Shown here: positions 34,804 through 46,601 of the stretch, piece after piece
Numbering within the stretch: the stretch's first letter is position 1
How the letters are laid out: each line of letters starts with the position of its first letter
Assembly (NCBI GenBank): GCA_027214255.1
Contig: JAPWHL010000008.1
Span: forward strand, 1 to 64,000
Direction of reading: 5' to 3'
Origin: Roseovarius aestuarii
GTDB taxonomy: Bacteria; Pseudomonadota; Alphaproteobacteria; Rhodobacterales; Rhodobacteraceae
DNA length: 64,000 nucleotides
The notes under the pieces: model-generated
Seen by the model: only the letters and a program-made list of their open reading frames with translations
Databases searched by the model: none
Told to the model about the DNA's origin: nothing
Made by a program: the position numbers and the translations under genes

Positions 34804-36039
34804 CTACCCGTGCAGTTGGACGACCTTGGCCGTGGTTTGACCGGTGACGAACCTGGCCCACGCGTCCATCACAAGTTGCCGACGATCGAGCAGATCGGAC
34901 CGCGCATAGGAACGTGCCACCGCGCTGTGGATCCTGTGGTCCAGAATTGTCTCGGCTACGTCGTAGTCGCAAGCGTGAGTGTCCTGCACCCATGTCCGAA
35001 AGCTGGTGCGAAAGCCGTGAGGCCGTCCTGTCTCTTTGAGCCCATCCAGGTGCTTCTCCATACCCCTCGACGTTACCGGTTTTCCGCGTGGGCCCGTAAA
35101 TAGCAGTGAGCTGTGAATTTCGGATTGTTGGGCAACGATTGATAGAGCCTCGGCAGACAGGGGCACACGAAACTCCTGAACACGGCTGCGCGCGCCCTTT
35201 ACGCGATCTGCGGGGACCGTCCAAACATTGCCCTCGATCTCGCCCAGCGACGCGCCACGCGCTGCGTCCGAGCGCACCAGAGTCAGAATGATGAACCGTA
35301 GGCACTGCGCGATGTCCCCACCGGTCTGCAACCTCGCATACAGGTCTGGAATATCCTGCCAGAGTGTTGCCGCGATGTGCTCCGGTTGATGGTCGACGAC
35401 GCCAAGAAACTCCTTCGCAGCTTCGACAATGAACGGGTCGCAATCGTACCCCATCAACTTTGCCTTGCTGAACACAATGTGTGTCCGCTGATACGCCTTG
35501 ATCGCCGTTGGGTGCTTGGTGCGCCAAATAGGTGAGAGTGCGTCTTGCACGTCCCTGGCTGTAATCTTCGAAATTGGCGTACGGCCGATGTTCGGGATGA
35601 TGTGACGATCTAGAGGGCTGCGCCAACGGCCACGGGTACCATCCCCACGCAAGGTGGCCTTCCGCGCTTCGAATACAACTGTCACCAGCTCGGCAAATGT
35701 GGGATCGGCTTGGTTCGCTGCAGCGGTCGCGGCTTCCTTCTGGCTCTGCCTTACCGAAATGGGATCTCGACCCTGGCGCAGTTCGGCTGCCCAAACGTCG
35801 CGGGACTTCCGCGCATCCGACAGAGTAACGTCTGGCCATGTGCCTAAGCCCATTTCCGGACGCCTGCCGTGGATTGAATAGCGGTAGACCCATTTCCCAG
35901 AGTTGCCGCGCTTTACTAGCATCAGACCATTGCCGTCCCGCAGCTTGCCGTCCGGTGCATTTTTGATCCCGATTGCAGTCAACGCCATGCCAGTCCCCCA
36001 GATCAGGGTGCGTTTCACAGGCCCCACATACGTCGCCAT
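34804..36039 (-). CDS. int: Tyrosine recombinase, island integrase
   Basis: The 411-residue integrase has an N-terminal arm-binding domain (GKLRDGNGLMLVKRGNSGKW, then EMGLGTWPDVTLSDARKSRD), a SAM-like core-binding domain and a C-terminal catalytic domain. That domain carries the Arg region LVRSDAARGASLGEI, the box RPHGFRTSFRTWVQD with His and Arg, and DHRIHSAVARSYARSDLLD with the final His and nucleophilic Tyr. The frame is complete. ATG 35988 is an alternative start 17 codons in. It is 83 bp from the right 18-bp repeat and is the only intact recombinase in the island. Confidence 0.9.
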   Translation of the reverse strand: MATYVGPVKRTLIWGTGMALTAIGIKNAPDGKLRDGNGLMLVKRGNSGKWVYRYSIHGRRPEMGLGTWPDVTLSDARKSRDVWAAELRQGRDPISVRQSQKEAATAAANQADPTFAELVTVVFEARKATLRGDGTRGRWRSPLDRHIIPNIGRTPISKITARDVQDALSPIWRTKHPTAIKAYQRTHIVFSKAKLMGYDCDPFIVEAAKEFLGVVDHQPEHIAATLWQDIPDLYARLQTGGDIAQCLRFIILTLVRSDAARGASLGEIEGNVWTVPADRVKGARSRVQEFRVPLSAEALSIVAQQSEIHSSLLFTGPRGKPVTSRGMEKHLDGLKETGRPHGFRTSFRTWVQDTHACDYDVAETILDHRIHSAVARSYARSDLLDRRQLVMDAWARFVTGQTTAKVVQLHG

Positions 36040-36121
36040 GCTTCAGTAAGGTGCTTTGTTTCCCTATATCGTAAGATGAAAGTGCACCCCCATGCAACGC
36101 TGTGCGACAGGTGTTCCCCTC

Positions 36122-36139
36122 CGTGTGGGGGCACCATTT
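36122..36139 (+). repeat. Right copy of 18-bp direct repeat, putative attR
   Basis: CGTGTGGGGGCACCATTT is identical to 1793-1810. Its TGGGGGCAC part is mirrored by GTGCACCCCCA at 36082-36092, giving an interrupted inverted repeat that could be an integrase arm or core feature. Confidence 0.55.
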
Positions 36140-36685
36140 CTTACAATAGAAACATTGTAAAAATCATGGTGTAAGTGGCGAAACCACTACACAAACGCTG
36201 CACATTCCTTGGTGGCGATCATGACGATGACCTTGGACCTCCCGGCTGTTTGAGAGAGACTATGGCAAAGGCGGCGTGCAGTGGCTCCCCAACAAGACGC
36301 GCGGGACCAACGATTTCAAGTATGCCACCCATGCAACCTACCTGTATTCGATGTCACCCACCCCCATGGCTCAGAATTTCCTTCGGATTTCAGGTCAGCG
36401 TTTCGCTGATGAATATCGTCCGCCATTTCGTCGGTGATTTCTGCTTCCAGAAAGACGCACCCTACTTCGGCGTTCTTGTATCAAGCACACGCGGTGAAAC
36501 TCGCTGCGCCGATGTATAGGCCAAATTTCCGCGAAAAGCGACGGGCATGCTAGCCCCCCTGAGCCGAGTATCTTGGCGGAAATCACGTACGCAATTGAAT
36601 AAATACGGTTTCAGCGACCAAAGAATCATCCGCGACGCGCAAACTTATGCGCGCCGCGAAAAAATATCCGCTTCCCTACAATGAC
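36140..36685. other. Stretch without an intact gene between the island and gyrB
   Basis: One plus-strand frame near 36244-36438 reads like protein ([20 protein letters not shown], then [20 protein letters not shown]), but it has no start and ends in a stop, so it is probably a gene remnant of unknown family. A GC-rich hairpin lies at 36630-36660. Nothing else is evident. Confidence 0.4.
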
Positions 36686-39217
<2,532 letters not shown>

Positions 39218-39264
39218 TCAGGGGCACCGCACCGAAAGACACAGTCATTAAGGCGCCCCACGGC

Positions 39265-40368
39265 TTACAGTAGCCGCACCTGCGACGTGTCTCCGATCTC
39301 CTGAACCTCCACATGCTGCGCGCGCACACCCAGCTCGCTAAACAGCTCCGGCCCGGTTCCCGTCATCCACGCCTGCGCACCCAACGCGCAAATCTCGTCA
39401 TACAGTGCCGCGCGCCGCGCAGCGTCCAAATGCGCCGCCACCTCATCCAAAAGCAGAATAGGCGGCGCGCCAAAACTAGCCGCCAACGCGCGCGCATTGG
39501 CCAGAATCAAGGACACCAACAACGCCTTTTGTTCACCCGTAGAGCAATCACGCGCAGCTACCCCCTTAGCCGCATAGACCCCGTACAGGTCGGCGCGATG
39601 CGGGCCAATCAACGATCGCCCAGCGGCCATGTCGCGGAACCGACTTTCGCTAAGAGCAGTGCGATATGCATCCACGCTATCCGGCATCTCGCCTTCGCTC
39701 GCTATCAGGTCCAGTTCAGCGGCCGGAAAACTGGTTTCGGCCTCGGCTTGCGCAGCGTGCAGCGCGTCCAGCGCCTGTCGCCGCCCTGCGTCAATCTCCG
39801 CCCCGCTACGTGCCATTTGCGCTTCCAAGGCCACATACCAATGGCCATCGCGCACCTGATCCTTCAAAAGGCGGTTGCGCTCGCGCATGGCCTTTTCAAA
39901 GGCCAGAACCGCCTCCCCGTGACTGGGCAGAAAGCTCATGGTGATACGATCCAGAAAACGCCGCCGCCCTTCGGCACTTTCAATCCACAGCCGATCCATG
40001 GCCGGGATCAACCATAGAACGCGCGCAATGCGCCCCAATGCCAGCTGGGCCACGGCCTTGTCGTCGATGCGAACCTGACGCGCGCCGCCACCCTCAGACC
40101 AGATATCTACGCCATGCACCCCGTCCGGAGCATGCAACACGCCACCGATCTTCCAGCCCAGAACCTCCGGCCGTCGCGCCATATCCTGCGCAGCGGCCCG
40201 GCGCAGCCCCCGTCCCGGCGAGAACAGGGAAACCGCCTCGATCAGGTTGGTTTTTCCGGCACCGTTGGCCCCGTGCAGCACAACAGGGCGCGCGTCCAGA
40301 TCTAGACGCGCGGATTTATGCGATCTAAAATGCGACAGGCTGAGAGAGGACAGGTAAAGGCCGGTCAT
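39265..40368 (-). CDS. recF: DNA replication and repair protein RecF
   Basis: This 367-residue ABC-type ATPase helps load RecA at single-strand gaps. Walker A is GANGAGKTN close to the N-terminus, the signature region is CSTGEQKALLVSLILA, and Walker B is PPILLLDEVAAHLD. I chose ATG 40368 (MTGLYLSSLSLSHFR), the usual RecF start; upstream codons lack similarity. It is 43 bp after dnaN on the same strand. Confidence 0.95.
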   Translation of the reverse strand: MTGLYLSSLSLSHFRSHKSARLDLDARPVVLHGANGAGKTNLIEAVSLFSPGRGLRRAAAQDMARRPEVLGWKIGGVLHAPDGVHGVDIWSEGGGARQVRIDDKAVAQLALGRIARVLWLIPAMDRLWIESAEGRRRFLDRITMSFLPSHGEAVLAFEKAMRERNRLLKDQVRDGHWYVALEAQMARSGAEIDAGRRQALDALHAAQAEAETSFPAAELDLIASEGEMPDSVDAYRTALSESRFRDMAAGRSLIGPHRADLYGVYAAKGVAARDCSTGEQKALLVSLILANARALAASFGAPPILLLDEVAAHLDAARRAALYDEICALGAQAWMTGTGPELFSELGVRAQHVEVQEIGDTSQVRLL

Positions 40369-40411
40369 CCACCGGCTTTCATCTTTCCCAAAATACCTAC
40401 TCCGACGGGCG

Positions 40412-41530
40412 TCACACGCGCATCGGCATGACAACGTAGACCGCGCTTTGATCATTGCCTTCGCGCATCAATGTCGGGTCGCCGGACGAATTGAACATAA
40501 ACACCGCGTTCTCGCGATCCACCTGACTGGCGATTTCCAGCAGATATTTCGCATTGAACCCGATTTCCAACGGCTCGTCACCATAGGCCACGGCCAATTC
40601 TTCTTCCGCAGCGCCGCTGTCAGGGGCATTCACGCTCAGAACCAGTCGATCTTCGTCCAGTGACAGCTTGACGGCACGGCTCCGTTCGGAACTCACCGTA
40701 GCCACACGGTCAACCGCCTGAGCGAACTCGGCGGCATCCACTTCCATTTTGCGGGTGTTGTTCTGCGGAATGACGCGGGTGTAATCAGGAAACGTGCCGT
40801 CAATCACCTTGGACGTCAGGGTGATGTCGGGTGTTGCAAACCGAACCTTGGTTTCACTGACGGACACAGCGATTTTCATATCGTCATCGTCCAAAAGCTT
40901 GCGCAATTCGCCCACGGTCTTGCGTGGAACAATCACGCCGGGCATTTCGGCGGCCCCTTCGGGCAGGTCCGCATCGATCCGGGCCAGACGGTGCCCATCT
41001 GTCGCAACACAGCGCAACACCTTGCCACCATCGGCGTCGGACACATGCATATAGACCCCGTTCAGGTAATAGCGGGTCTCTTCGGTTGAAATGGCGAATT
41101 TGGATTTATCGAACAACCGGCGCAGCACCGGCGCCTTGGCCGAGAAATTACTGGCATACTCCGAGGACGCCATGACGGGAAAGTCTTCTTTCGGCAAGGT
41201 CGCGAGATTAAAGTTGGATCGCCCGGCCTCAACCTTCAGACGCCCCGCCGTCCCATCGTCGCTTAGAGTGACCAGTGCGCCATCAGGCAGTTTGCGCACG
41301 ATTTCATGCAACATCACCGCCGAAACAGTTGTGGCGCCTGCGCGTTCGACCACGGCCGGCGCCTTGTCGACCACTTCGATGTCCAGATCGGTGGCGCGAA
41401 AATGGACAGCGTTGCCCTCGGCCTCGATCAGCACGTTTGCCAGAATTGGAATTGTATTGCGACGCTCTACGACGGATTGCGCATGCGACACCGCTTTGAG
41501 CAATGTTCCGCGTTCGATGCTAAGCTTCAT
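40412..41530 (-). CDS. dnaN: DNA polymerase III subunit beta (sliding clamp)
   Basis: The 372-residue clamp subunit encircles DNA and tethers the polymerase. It begins MKLSIERGTLLKAVSHAQSV and ends with VVMPMRV, the canonical C-terminus of the family. The three repeated clamp domains cover the whole length. ATG 41530 follows an AGGAGAA site. It lies between dnaA (131 bp upstream) and recF. Confidence 0.97.
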   Translation of the reverse strand: MKLSIERGTLLKAVSHAQSVVERRNTIPILANVLIEAEGNAVHFRATDLDIEVVDKAPAVVERAGATTVSAVMLHEIVRKLPDGALVTLSDDGTAGRLKVEAGRSNFNLATLPKEDFPVMASSEYASNFSAKAPVLRRLFDKSKFAISTEETRYYLNGVYMHVSDADGGKVLRCVATDGHRLARIDADLPEGAAEMPGVIVPRKTVGELRKLLDDDDMKIAVSVSETKVRFATPDITLTSKVIDGTFPDYTRVIPQNNTRKMEVDAAEFAQAVDRVATVSSERSRAVKLSLDEDRLVLSVNAPDSGAAEEELAVAYGDEPLEIGFNAKYLLEIASQVDRENAVFMFNSSGDPTLMREGNDQSAVYVVMPMRV

Positions 41531-41660
41531 GCCCGTTCTCCTTGAAAGGCGCCGTTCCCGCCACCGGAGGTGGCACGTTACCAACCCCGCCCGGTCACGC
41601 AAGCGTTTTATGTGCTTATTGGCGTTGGTTTCGCGATGGTCAAGGTCTGAGGCTTACGCC

Positions 41661-43010
41661 TTAACCATCCAGCGCGCGGCGCAGCAGGTCGATATCCTCG
41701 GCGATTTGAGCATCACTTTGGCGCAGTTCTTCGATCCGACGCACGCCATGCATGACGGTTGTGTGGTCGCGCTTGCCGAATCGGCGACCGATTTCGGGTA
41801 GACTGCGGCTGGTCAGTTGTTTGCACAGATACATCGCCACCTGACGCGGACGCGCATAGACACGCACGCGTTTTGGGCCCACCAGATCACTGAGGCGAAT
41901 GTTGTAGTGATCCGAAACCTGCCGTTGAATCTCTTCGACACTGACCTGTCGGTCCGACGCGCGCAGCACATCGGCCAGACAATCCTGCGTCATTTCCAGA
42001 TTGATTTCCTGCCCGATCAACGACGCAAAGGCGAACAACCGGGTCAGAGCGCCTTCCAGAACGCGCACGTTCTTGGAAATACGATGCGCCAGAAATTCCA
42101 GCACCCCGTCGGCCAATTCCAGATCGGGATATTGTTCGCGATAGAATTCGACTTTGGATTGCAGGATGCCAAGGCGCAACTCGTAATTGGTGGGATGCAA
42201 ATCCACCACCAAACCGCATTGCATACGCGACTTGATGCGCTCTTCAAGGTTTTCAATTGCATCCGGCGCGCGGTCTGCCGAAATGATGATTTGCTTGTTT
42301 TGATCCACCAGCGCGTTGAACGTGTGGAAAAACTCCTCTTGAGTAGAGTCCTTGCCGGCGATGAATTGCACATCATCCACCATTAACACGTCGACCGAGC
42401 GGAACATGGATTTGAAATCCATCATTTTGCGTTCACGCAGAGCCTGTACAAACCGGTACATAAACTGTTCTGCAGACAGATAGACCACATTCAATTCTGG
42501 GCGGCGCTGTTGCAGTTCCCATGCGATGGCATGCATCAGGTGCGTTTTACCCAACCCGACACCGCCATATAAGAACAGTGGATTAAAGGTGACAGGCCCG
42601 CCTTCGGCCACACGCTTGGCAGCGGCATGAGCCAATTCGTTGGGCTTACCAACGACGAATGTATCAAACGTAAATCGACGATCCAGCGGCGCGGTAGGCA
42701 CCTGCGCAGGGCGTTCAGGTGCGGCGGGACGTGCAACCGGTTTGGGCGCGGCGCGGCTTGCGGCTGTGCTGGCGGGAACCTGAAAATGCACACGACGGAT
42801 GTCAGAAGAAACGCTTTGCACACGGAACAGAATCTGGTCGCCATATTGCTGTGACACATAGTTGCCGACAAAGCTGGTCGGCACAGAGAAAGTGGCGACG
42901 CCGTCCTCGACATGGGACAAATCCAGTGGCTCGATCCAGTTCTTGAAATTGTTCTTCCCGATATCGTTGAGAAGAGCCTCTTTCAGTCCGTGCCAATCTT
43001 GTTCTTTCAT
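41661..43010 (-). CDS. dnaA: Chromosomal replication initiator protein DnaA
   Basis: The 449-residue AAA+ initiator opens the origin. Domain I is at the N-terminus (GKNNFKNWIEPLDLSHVEDG). Walker A is GGVGLGKTH, Walker B is VLMVDDVQFIAGK, and the domain IV DNA-binding signature is GKRDHTTVMHGVRRIEEL. I chose ATG 43010 (MKEQDWHGLKEALLND); the frame is open to 43040. It is followed by dnaN, as is usual. Confidence 0.96.
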   Translation of the reverse strand: MKEQDWHGLKEALLNDIGKNNFKNWIEPLDLSHVEDGVATFSVPTSFVGNYVSQQYGDQILFRVQSVSSDIRRVHFQVPASTAASRAAPKPVARPAAPERPAQVPTAPLDRRFTFDTFVVGKPNELAHAAAKRVAEGGPVTFNPLFLYGGVGLGKTHLMHAIAWELQQRRPELNVVYLSAEQFMYRFVQALRERKMMDFKSMFRSVDVLMVDDVQFIAGKDSTQEEFFHTFNALVDQNKQIIISADRAPDAIENLEERIKSRMQCGLVVDLHPTNYELRLGILQSKVEFYREQYPDLELADGVLEFLAHRISKNVRVLEGALTRLFAFASLIGQEINLEMTQDCLADVLRASDRQVSVEEIQRQVSDHYNIRLSDLVGPKRVRVYARPRQVAMYLCKQLTSRSLPEIGRRFGKRDHTTVMHGVRRIEELRQSDAQIAEDIDLLRRALDG

Positions 43011-43524
43011 GAGCCCCAATCCCGCAGCATAAAATGTCACTCATCCACGCGAGTCCACAGTGGGTCACACGCATTCCAATTGCCTCGCGCAGCCTAGTTA
43101 GGCACGCACCCGACCACCCTACTGATTTCCCAAAACCAGCGGGGTTACCGACCCTCAATCTTTCGGGCCGAAGTCTGATGCGGTTGGGCCGACCACGATC
43201 ATGGGCCATACTGGCCTTTGATCTGCCTCGACCACTAGATTGCCTGATGGGTACGTCGGGATTGCCCCGTATAGAGATCAAAAGTGGTCGCAAGACCATT
43301 CCGATTCTATTGCATACCCCCCATAGGTAGCGCGACTCGCAGGATCAATTTAGCAAGCCGGACAACGCGTCTTCAAGGCATCTTCTCTCTTGACCTTGAT
43401 TCTTCACGAAACGAATCTGTGCGTGATCCGAAGGGTTACAGAAGCGCCACAAAAATCGAAAAAGGCGCCGCAAATGCGACGCCTTTTGAATTTTACGCTT
43501 GGAGCGCGAATTGCCCCGATTCTA
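43011..43524. other. dnaA-rpsT intergenic region, no recognisable origin
   Basis: This 514-bp region contains no gene. I looked for TTATCCACA-type DnaA boxes and an AT-rich element and saw none beyond single weak matches, so the chromosome origin is probably elsewhere. The rpsT terminator lies at 43462-43485, and the dnaA promoter is presumably in the lower half. Confidence 0.5.
43456..43485 (-). terminator. Intrinsic terminator after rpsT
   Basis: On the minus strand AAGGCGTCGCA pairs with TGCGGCGCCTT (11 bp, one G-T pair, two-base loop) and is followed by a T run. It lies 39 bp past the rpsT stop. Confidence 0.8.
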
Positions 43525-43788
43525 TCAGCCCAACGATTTGACGCGGGCTGTCAGGCGCGACATTTTACGCGCTGCTGTGTTTTTGTGGAAAACGCCTTTG
43601 GAGACGCCGCGCATCAGTTCGGGTTGAACGGCGCGAACGGCTGCTGCTGCGGCATCCTTATCACCCGAGGCAATCGCCTCTTCTGCTTTGCGCAGGAAGG
43701 TACGGATGCGCGAACGGCGCGCTTTGTTGATCGCAAAACGAGTTTCGTTCTGACGGGCGCGTTTTTTGGACTGTGGTGTCGTTGCCAT
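43525..43788 (-). CDS. rpsT: 30S ribosomal protein S20
   Basis: This 87-residue basic protein binds 16S rRNA early in assembly of the small subunit. It has the S20 N-terminus [20 protein letters not shown], then [20 protein letters not shown] and [19 protein letters not shown] chose ATG 43788 (MATTPQSKK), the family start, rather than the frame's upstream codon at 43821. A strong terminator follows. Confidence 0.96.
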   Translation of the reverse strand: MATTPQSKKRARQNETRFAINKARRSRIRTFLRKAEEAIASGDKDAAAAAVRAVQPELMRGVSKGVFHKNTAARKMSRLTARVKSLG

Positions 43789-44048
43789 GTGAGAATGACC
43801 CTTTGTTGTCGTCGGTATCAATGTGCGTTGCGCAATGTGACACCTTTCGGGCCCTTCGATCTGGTCGAAGATGATTCTTGCCTAAGCGGGCATCACACGC
43901 ATGTATGGCGGCTCATTAGGCCGAAGGGCAGTTGATTGCAAGGCTGAAGTGGCCCTGCGCCGGTATTCTTACCATCCGACAAACGACCCTTTTTTCAGCC
44001 CCAGAGGCCCCGGATCAGGCTCGTGACGGTTTTGGGTGGAAATTCGCC

Positions 44049-44825
44049 TTATTTATCCCGGAACTGCGCGGTGCGTTTTTCCATGAAGGCCGCCATGCCT
44101 TCGCTTTGGTCTTCGGTGGCAAACATCGAGTGGAACACCCGGCGTTCATACAACAGGCCTTCACTCAGCGTTGTCTCATACGACCGGTTGACCGTTTCTT
44201 TTACGGCCAGAATAGATGCCATCGACTTCTCGGCAATCTTGCCCGCAACCGCCATCGCCTCAGATTTCAGCTTTTTGGCAGGTACGACACGACTGACCAA
44301 ACCCGAGCGTTCGGCCTCGTCGGCATCCATAAACCGGCCCGTCAGGTTCATATCCATCGCTTTGGATTTACCAATGAACCGCGTCAAACGCTGTGACCCG
44401 CCCATACCAGCAATGATACCCAGGTTAATTTCCGGCTGCCCGAATTTCGCCGTATCCGATGCGATAATGAAATCACACATCATCGCCAGTTCGCATCCAC
44501 CACCCAAGGCATAGCCGGACACCGCCGCGATGATCGGTTTGCGGATCGCAGTGATGGCATCGTGTTGCGCCCCAAAGAAATCTTCCGAGAACATTTCGAC
44601 AAAGGACTTTTCCGACATCATTTTAACATCGGCCCCGGCGGCAAATGCCTTTTCCGATCCGGTCAGAACGATGCAGCGCACCTTGTCGTTGCTCTGCGCC
44701 TCCTGAAGCGCGACGACCAACTCATCCAGCAACTGATCATTCAGCGCATTCAAGGCGTCAGGGCGGTTCAGGGTAATGAGGGCGACGTGGTCTTCTACTT
44801 CGACGATGATCGTCTCAAAGGCCAT
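44049..44825 (-). CDS. Enoyl-CoA hydratase (crotonase family)
   Basis: This 258-residue enzyme hydrates trans-2-enoyl-CoA in fatty acid breakdown. Oxyanion-hole segments [10 protein letters not shown] and [16 protein letters not shown] are present, with catalytic Glu residues in GGGCELAM and [13 protein letters not shown]. Length and sequence match the short-chain FadB1/PaaF-like hydratases usually encoded next to rpsT and mutM in roseobacters. It is 64 bp from the mutM stop on the same strand. Confidence 0.92.
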   Translation of the reverse strand: MAFETIIVEVEDHVALITLNRPDALNALNDQLLDELVVALQEAQSNDKVRCIVLTGSEKAFAAGADVKMMSEKSFVEMFSEDFFGAQHDAITAIRKPIIAAVSGYALGGGCELAMMCDFIIASDTAKFGQPEINLGIIAGMGGSQRLTRFIGKSKAMDMNLTGRFMDADEAERSGLVSRVVPAKKLKSEAMAVAGKIAEKSMASILAVKETVNRSYETTLSEGLLYERRVFHSMFATEDQSEGMAAFMEKRTAQFRDK

Positions 44826-44889
44826 GAAAATTGCTTTCGCTTGTTTCTGTCAGACTTGTCGTCATATCACTCCGGTAACAGCAATCAAC

Positions 44890-45741
44890 CTATCTTTGGC
44901 ATTGACCGCAATAGAAACTAGAGCGTCCGGATTGCACGGTTCGCACTATGTGTCCTTCACAGCCCTCACGCCTGCATGGCATCCCTTCGCGGTCATAGAC
45001 ATCGAAACGGTGCTGAAAATATCCCAATTCTCCATCGGCTTGGCGAAAATCACGCAGCGATGAACCACCCGCTTCAATGGCGTCTCGCAGCACGTCGCGA
45101 ATGATAGGAACCAGCGACCTAACACGCTGCTCGCTGATCTTTCCGGCCTTGCGCAGGGGCGAGATCCCCGCGCGATATAGCGCCTCGCATACATAGATGT
45201 TGCCAAGCCCCGCGACGATTCGCTGATCCAGCAGTGCGGATTTGATCGGCGTATTGCGCCCTTCCAGTCGCGCGACCAGATAAGATTCGTCAAAGGCATT
45301 TCCCAAGGGCTCTGGGCCCAGCTTGGCCAGTAGGGGGTGCTCGTCGGCGACGGCCGTGCGCAGCAGGTCCATCGCGCCAAATCGTCTTGGGTCATTAAAC
45401 GTGATACGGGCGCCGTTTTCCATATGCAGCACGACGTGGTCATGCTTTTGCGGTGCAGGATGGTCGCGGACGAAATCACCCAACGGATCCCCCGACACCA
45501 ACATCCGCCCCGACATGCCCAGATGGATCAACAGTGTCTCGTTTGAGCTTAGGTCGGCCAGAATATATTTTGACCGCCGCCGCAGCCCCAGCACCGTTTT
45601 ACCCGTCAGGCGAAGCGCCATACCCGTCGGAAAGGGCCATCGCAAATCGGGGCGATTGACGTCAGCACGCGCAATCACACCGCCTTCCATTGCCGGGGCC
45701 AGCCCCCTGCGGACGGTCTCGACCTCGGGCAATTCGGGCAT
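44890..45741 (-). CDS. mutM: Formamidopyrimidine-DNA glycosylase
   Basis: This 283-residue base-excision repair enzyme removes 8-oxoguanine and ring-opened purines. After Met removal it begins [13 protein letters not shown], where Pro is the Schiff-base nucleophile and the adjacent Glu is catalytic. The C-terminal zinc finger is complete (CRREGC ... FYCGQCQR, a C-x4-C-x16-C-x2-C pattern). I chose ATG 45741 to give this N-terminus. It is divergent from ubiE across 110 bp. Confidence 0.96.
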   Translation of the reverse strand: MPELPEVETVRRGLAPAMEGGVIARADVNRPDLRWPFPTGMALRLTGKTVLGLRRRSKYILADLSSNETLLIHLGMSGRMLVSGDPLGDFVRDHPAPQKHDHVVLHMENGARITFNDPRRFGAMDLLRTAVADEHPLLAKLGPEPLGNAFDESYLVARLEGRNTPIKSALLDQRIVAGLGNIYVCEALYRAGISPLRKAGKISEQRVRSLVPIIRDVLRDAIEAGGSSLRDFRQADGELGYFQHRFDVYDREGMPCRREGCEGHIVRTVQSGRSSFYCGQCQR

Positions 45742-45851
45742 GGTGTCTCCTTGGCGTTTGGACATTTCAGCGTAGCGCGCGTAAGGGCCGCATTGTGTCC
45801 CAGCCCTATCAGCCTATAACAAGGCCCGTAGCACAGGCCAAGGCAAGAGCA

Positions 45852-46595
45852 ATGAGTGACAAAACCACCCATTTCGGATTTCAAACCGTCCCCGAGGATG
45901 AAAAGGCCGGACGCGTGCAAGGCGTGTTTGGTAGCGTTGCCAGCAAATACGACATTATGAACGACGCGATGTCGATGGGTATCCACCGCATCTGGAAAGA
46001 TGCGATGATGGATTGGCTGGCCCCGCGCGCAGGCCAACGCCTGTTGGATGTGGCCGGAGGCACGGGCGATATTTCATTCCGGTTCCTGAAACGCGCCGGA
46101 TCAGGCCATGCCACCGTGCTGGACCTGACCGAACCCATGCTGGTGGCCGGACGTCAACGCGCTGAGGCCGGAACCATGGCCGACAGCCTTGATTGGGTGG
46201 TGGGCGATGCAATGGCCCTGCCCTTTGCCGATAACACGTTTGACGTCTACACGATCAGTTTCGGCATCCGTAACGTCACCCGCCCGCAAGAGGCCCTGAA
46301 CGAAGCATACCGTGTTCTGCGCCCTGGTGGGCGGCTTATGGTGCTGGAGTTTTCACAAATCCCCAATGATCTGATGCAGAAGGTTTATGACCTTTACAGT
46401 TTCAATATCATCCCCCGTTTGGGTCAGGCGATTGCCGGAGATCGTGACAGCTATCAATACCTAGTGGAATCAATCCGCAAATTTCCCGACCAAGACACAT
46501 TTCTGGAGATGGTAAAAAAGGCAGGGTTCGGCAATGCCAAGTATCGCAACCTGTCAATGGGCATTGCCTGCCTGCACTCTGGTTGGAAACTGTAG
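45852..46595 (+). CDS. ubiE: Ubiquinone/menaquinone C-methyltransferase UbiE
   Basis: The 247-residue SAM-dependent enzyme methylates the quinone ring in ubiquinone synthesis. It has the SAM site [16 protein letters not shown] and the UbiE signatures [20 protein letters not shown] and [17 protein letters not shown] [21 protein letters not shown] chose ATG 45852 ([18 protein letters not shown]); the open frame begins earlier at 45690. The ubiB start follows six bases after the stop. Confidence 0.95.
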   Translation: MSDKTTHFGFQTVPEDEKAGRVQGVFGSVASKYDIMNDAMSMGIHRIWKDAMMDWLAPRAGQRLLDVAGGTGDISFRFLKRAGSGHATVLDLTEPMLVAGRQRAEAGTMADSLDWVVGDAMALPFADNTFDVYTISFGIRNVTRPQEALNEAYRVLRPGGRLMVLEFSQIPNDLMQKVYDLYSFNIIPRLGQAIAGDRDSYQYLVESIRKFPDQDTFLEMVKKAGFGNAKYRNLSMGIACLHSGWKL

Positions 46596-46601
46596 AACAC
46601 G

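Larger units (their letters stand above)
1793..36139. mobile_element. Candidate 34.3-kb integrated genomic island
   Basis: The outer limits are two perfect copies of CGTGTGGGGGCACCATTT in the same orientation, at 1793-1810 and 36122-36139. A complete tyrosine recombinase gene (34804-36039) ends, on its promoter side, 83 bp from the right copy. Small excisionase-like helix-turn-helix genes begin just inside the left copy. Integrase next to one border and direct repeats at both is the classical layout of an integrative element. The content is mosaic: decayed phage or plasmid genes, IS elements and two catabolic gene clusters. Flanks are housekeeping: rnhA on the left and gyrB on the right. The boundary call is an inference and has not been tested against an empty site. 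Confidence 0.55.
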
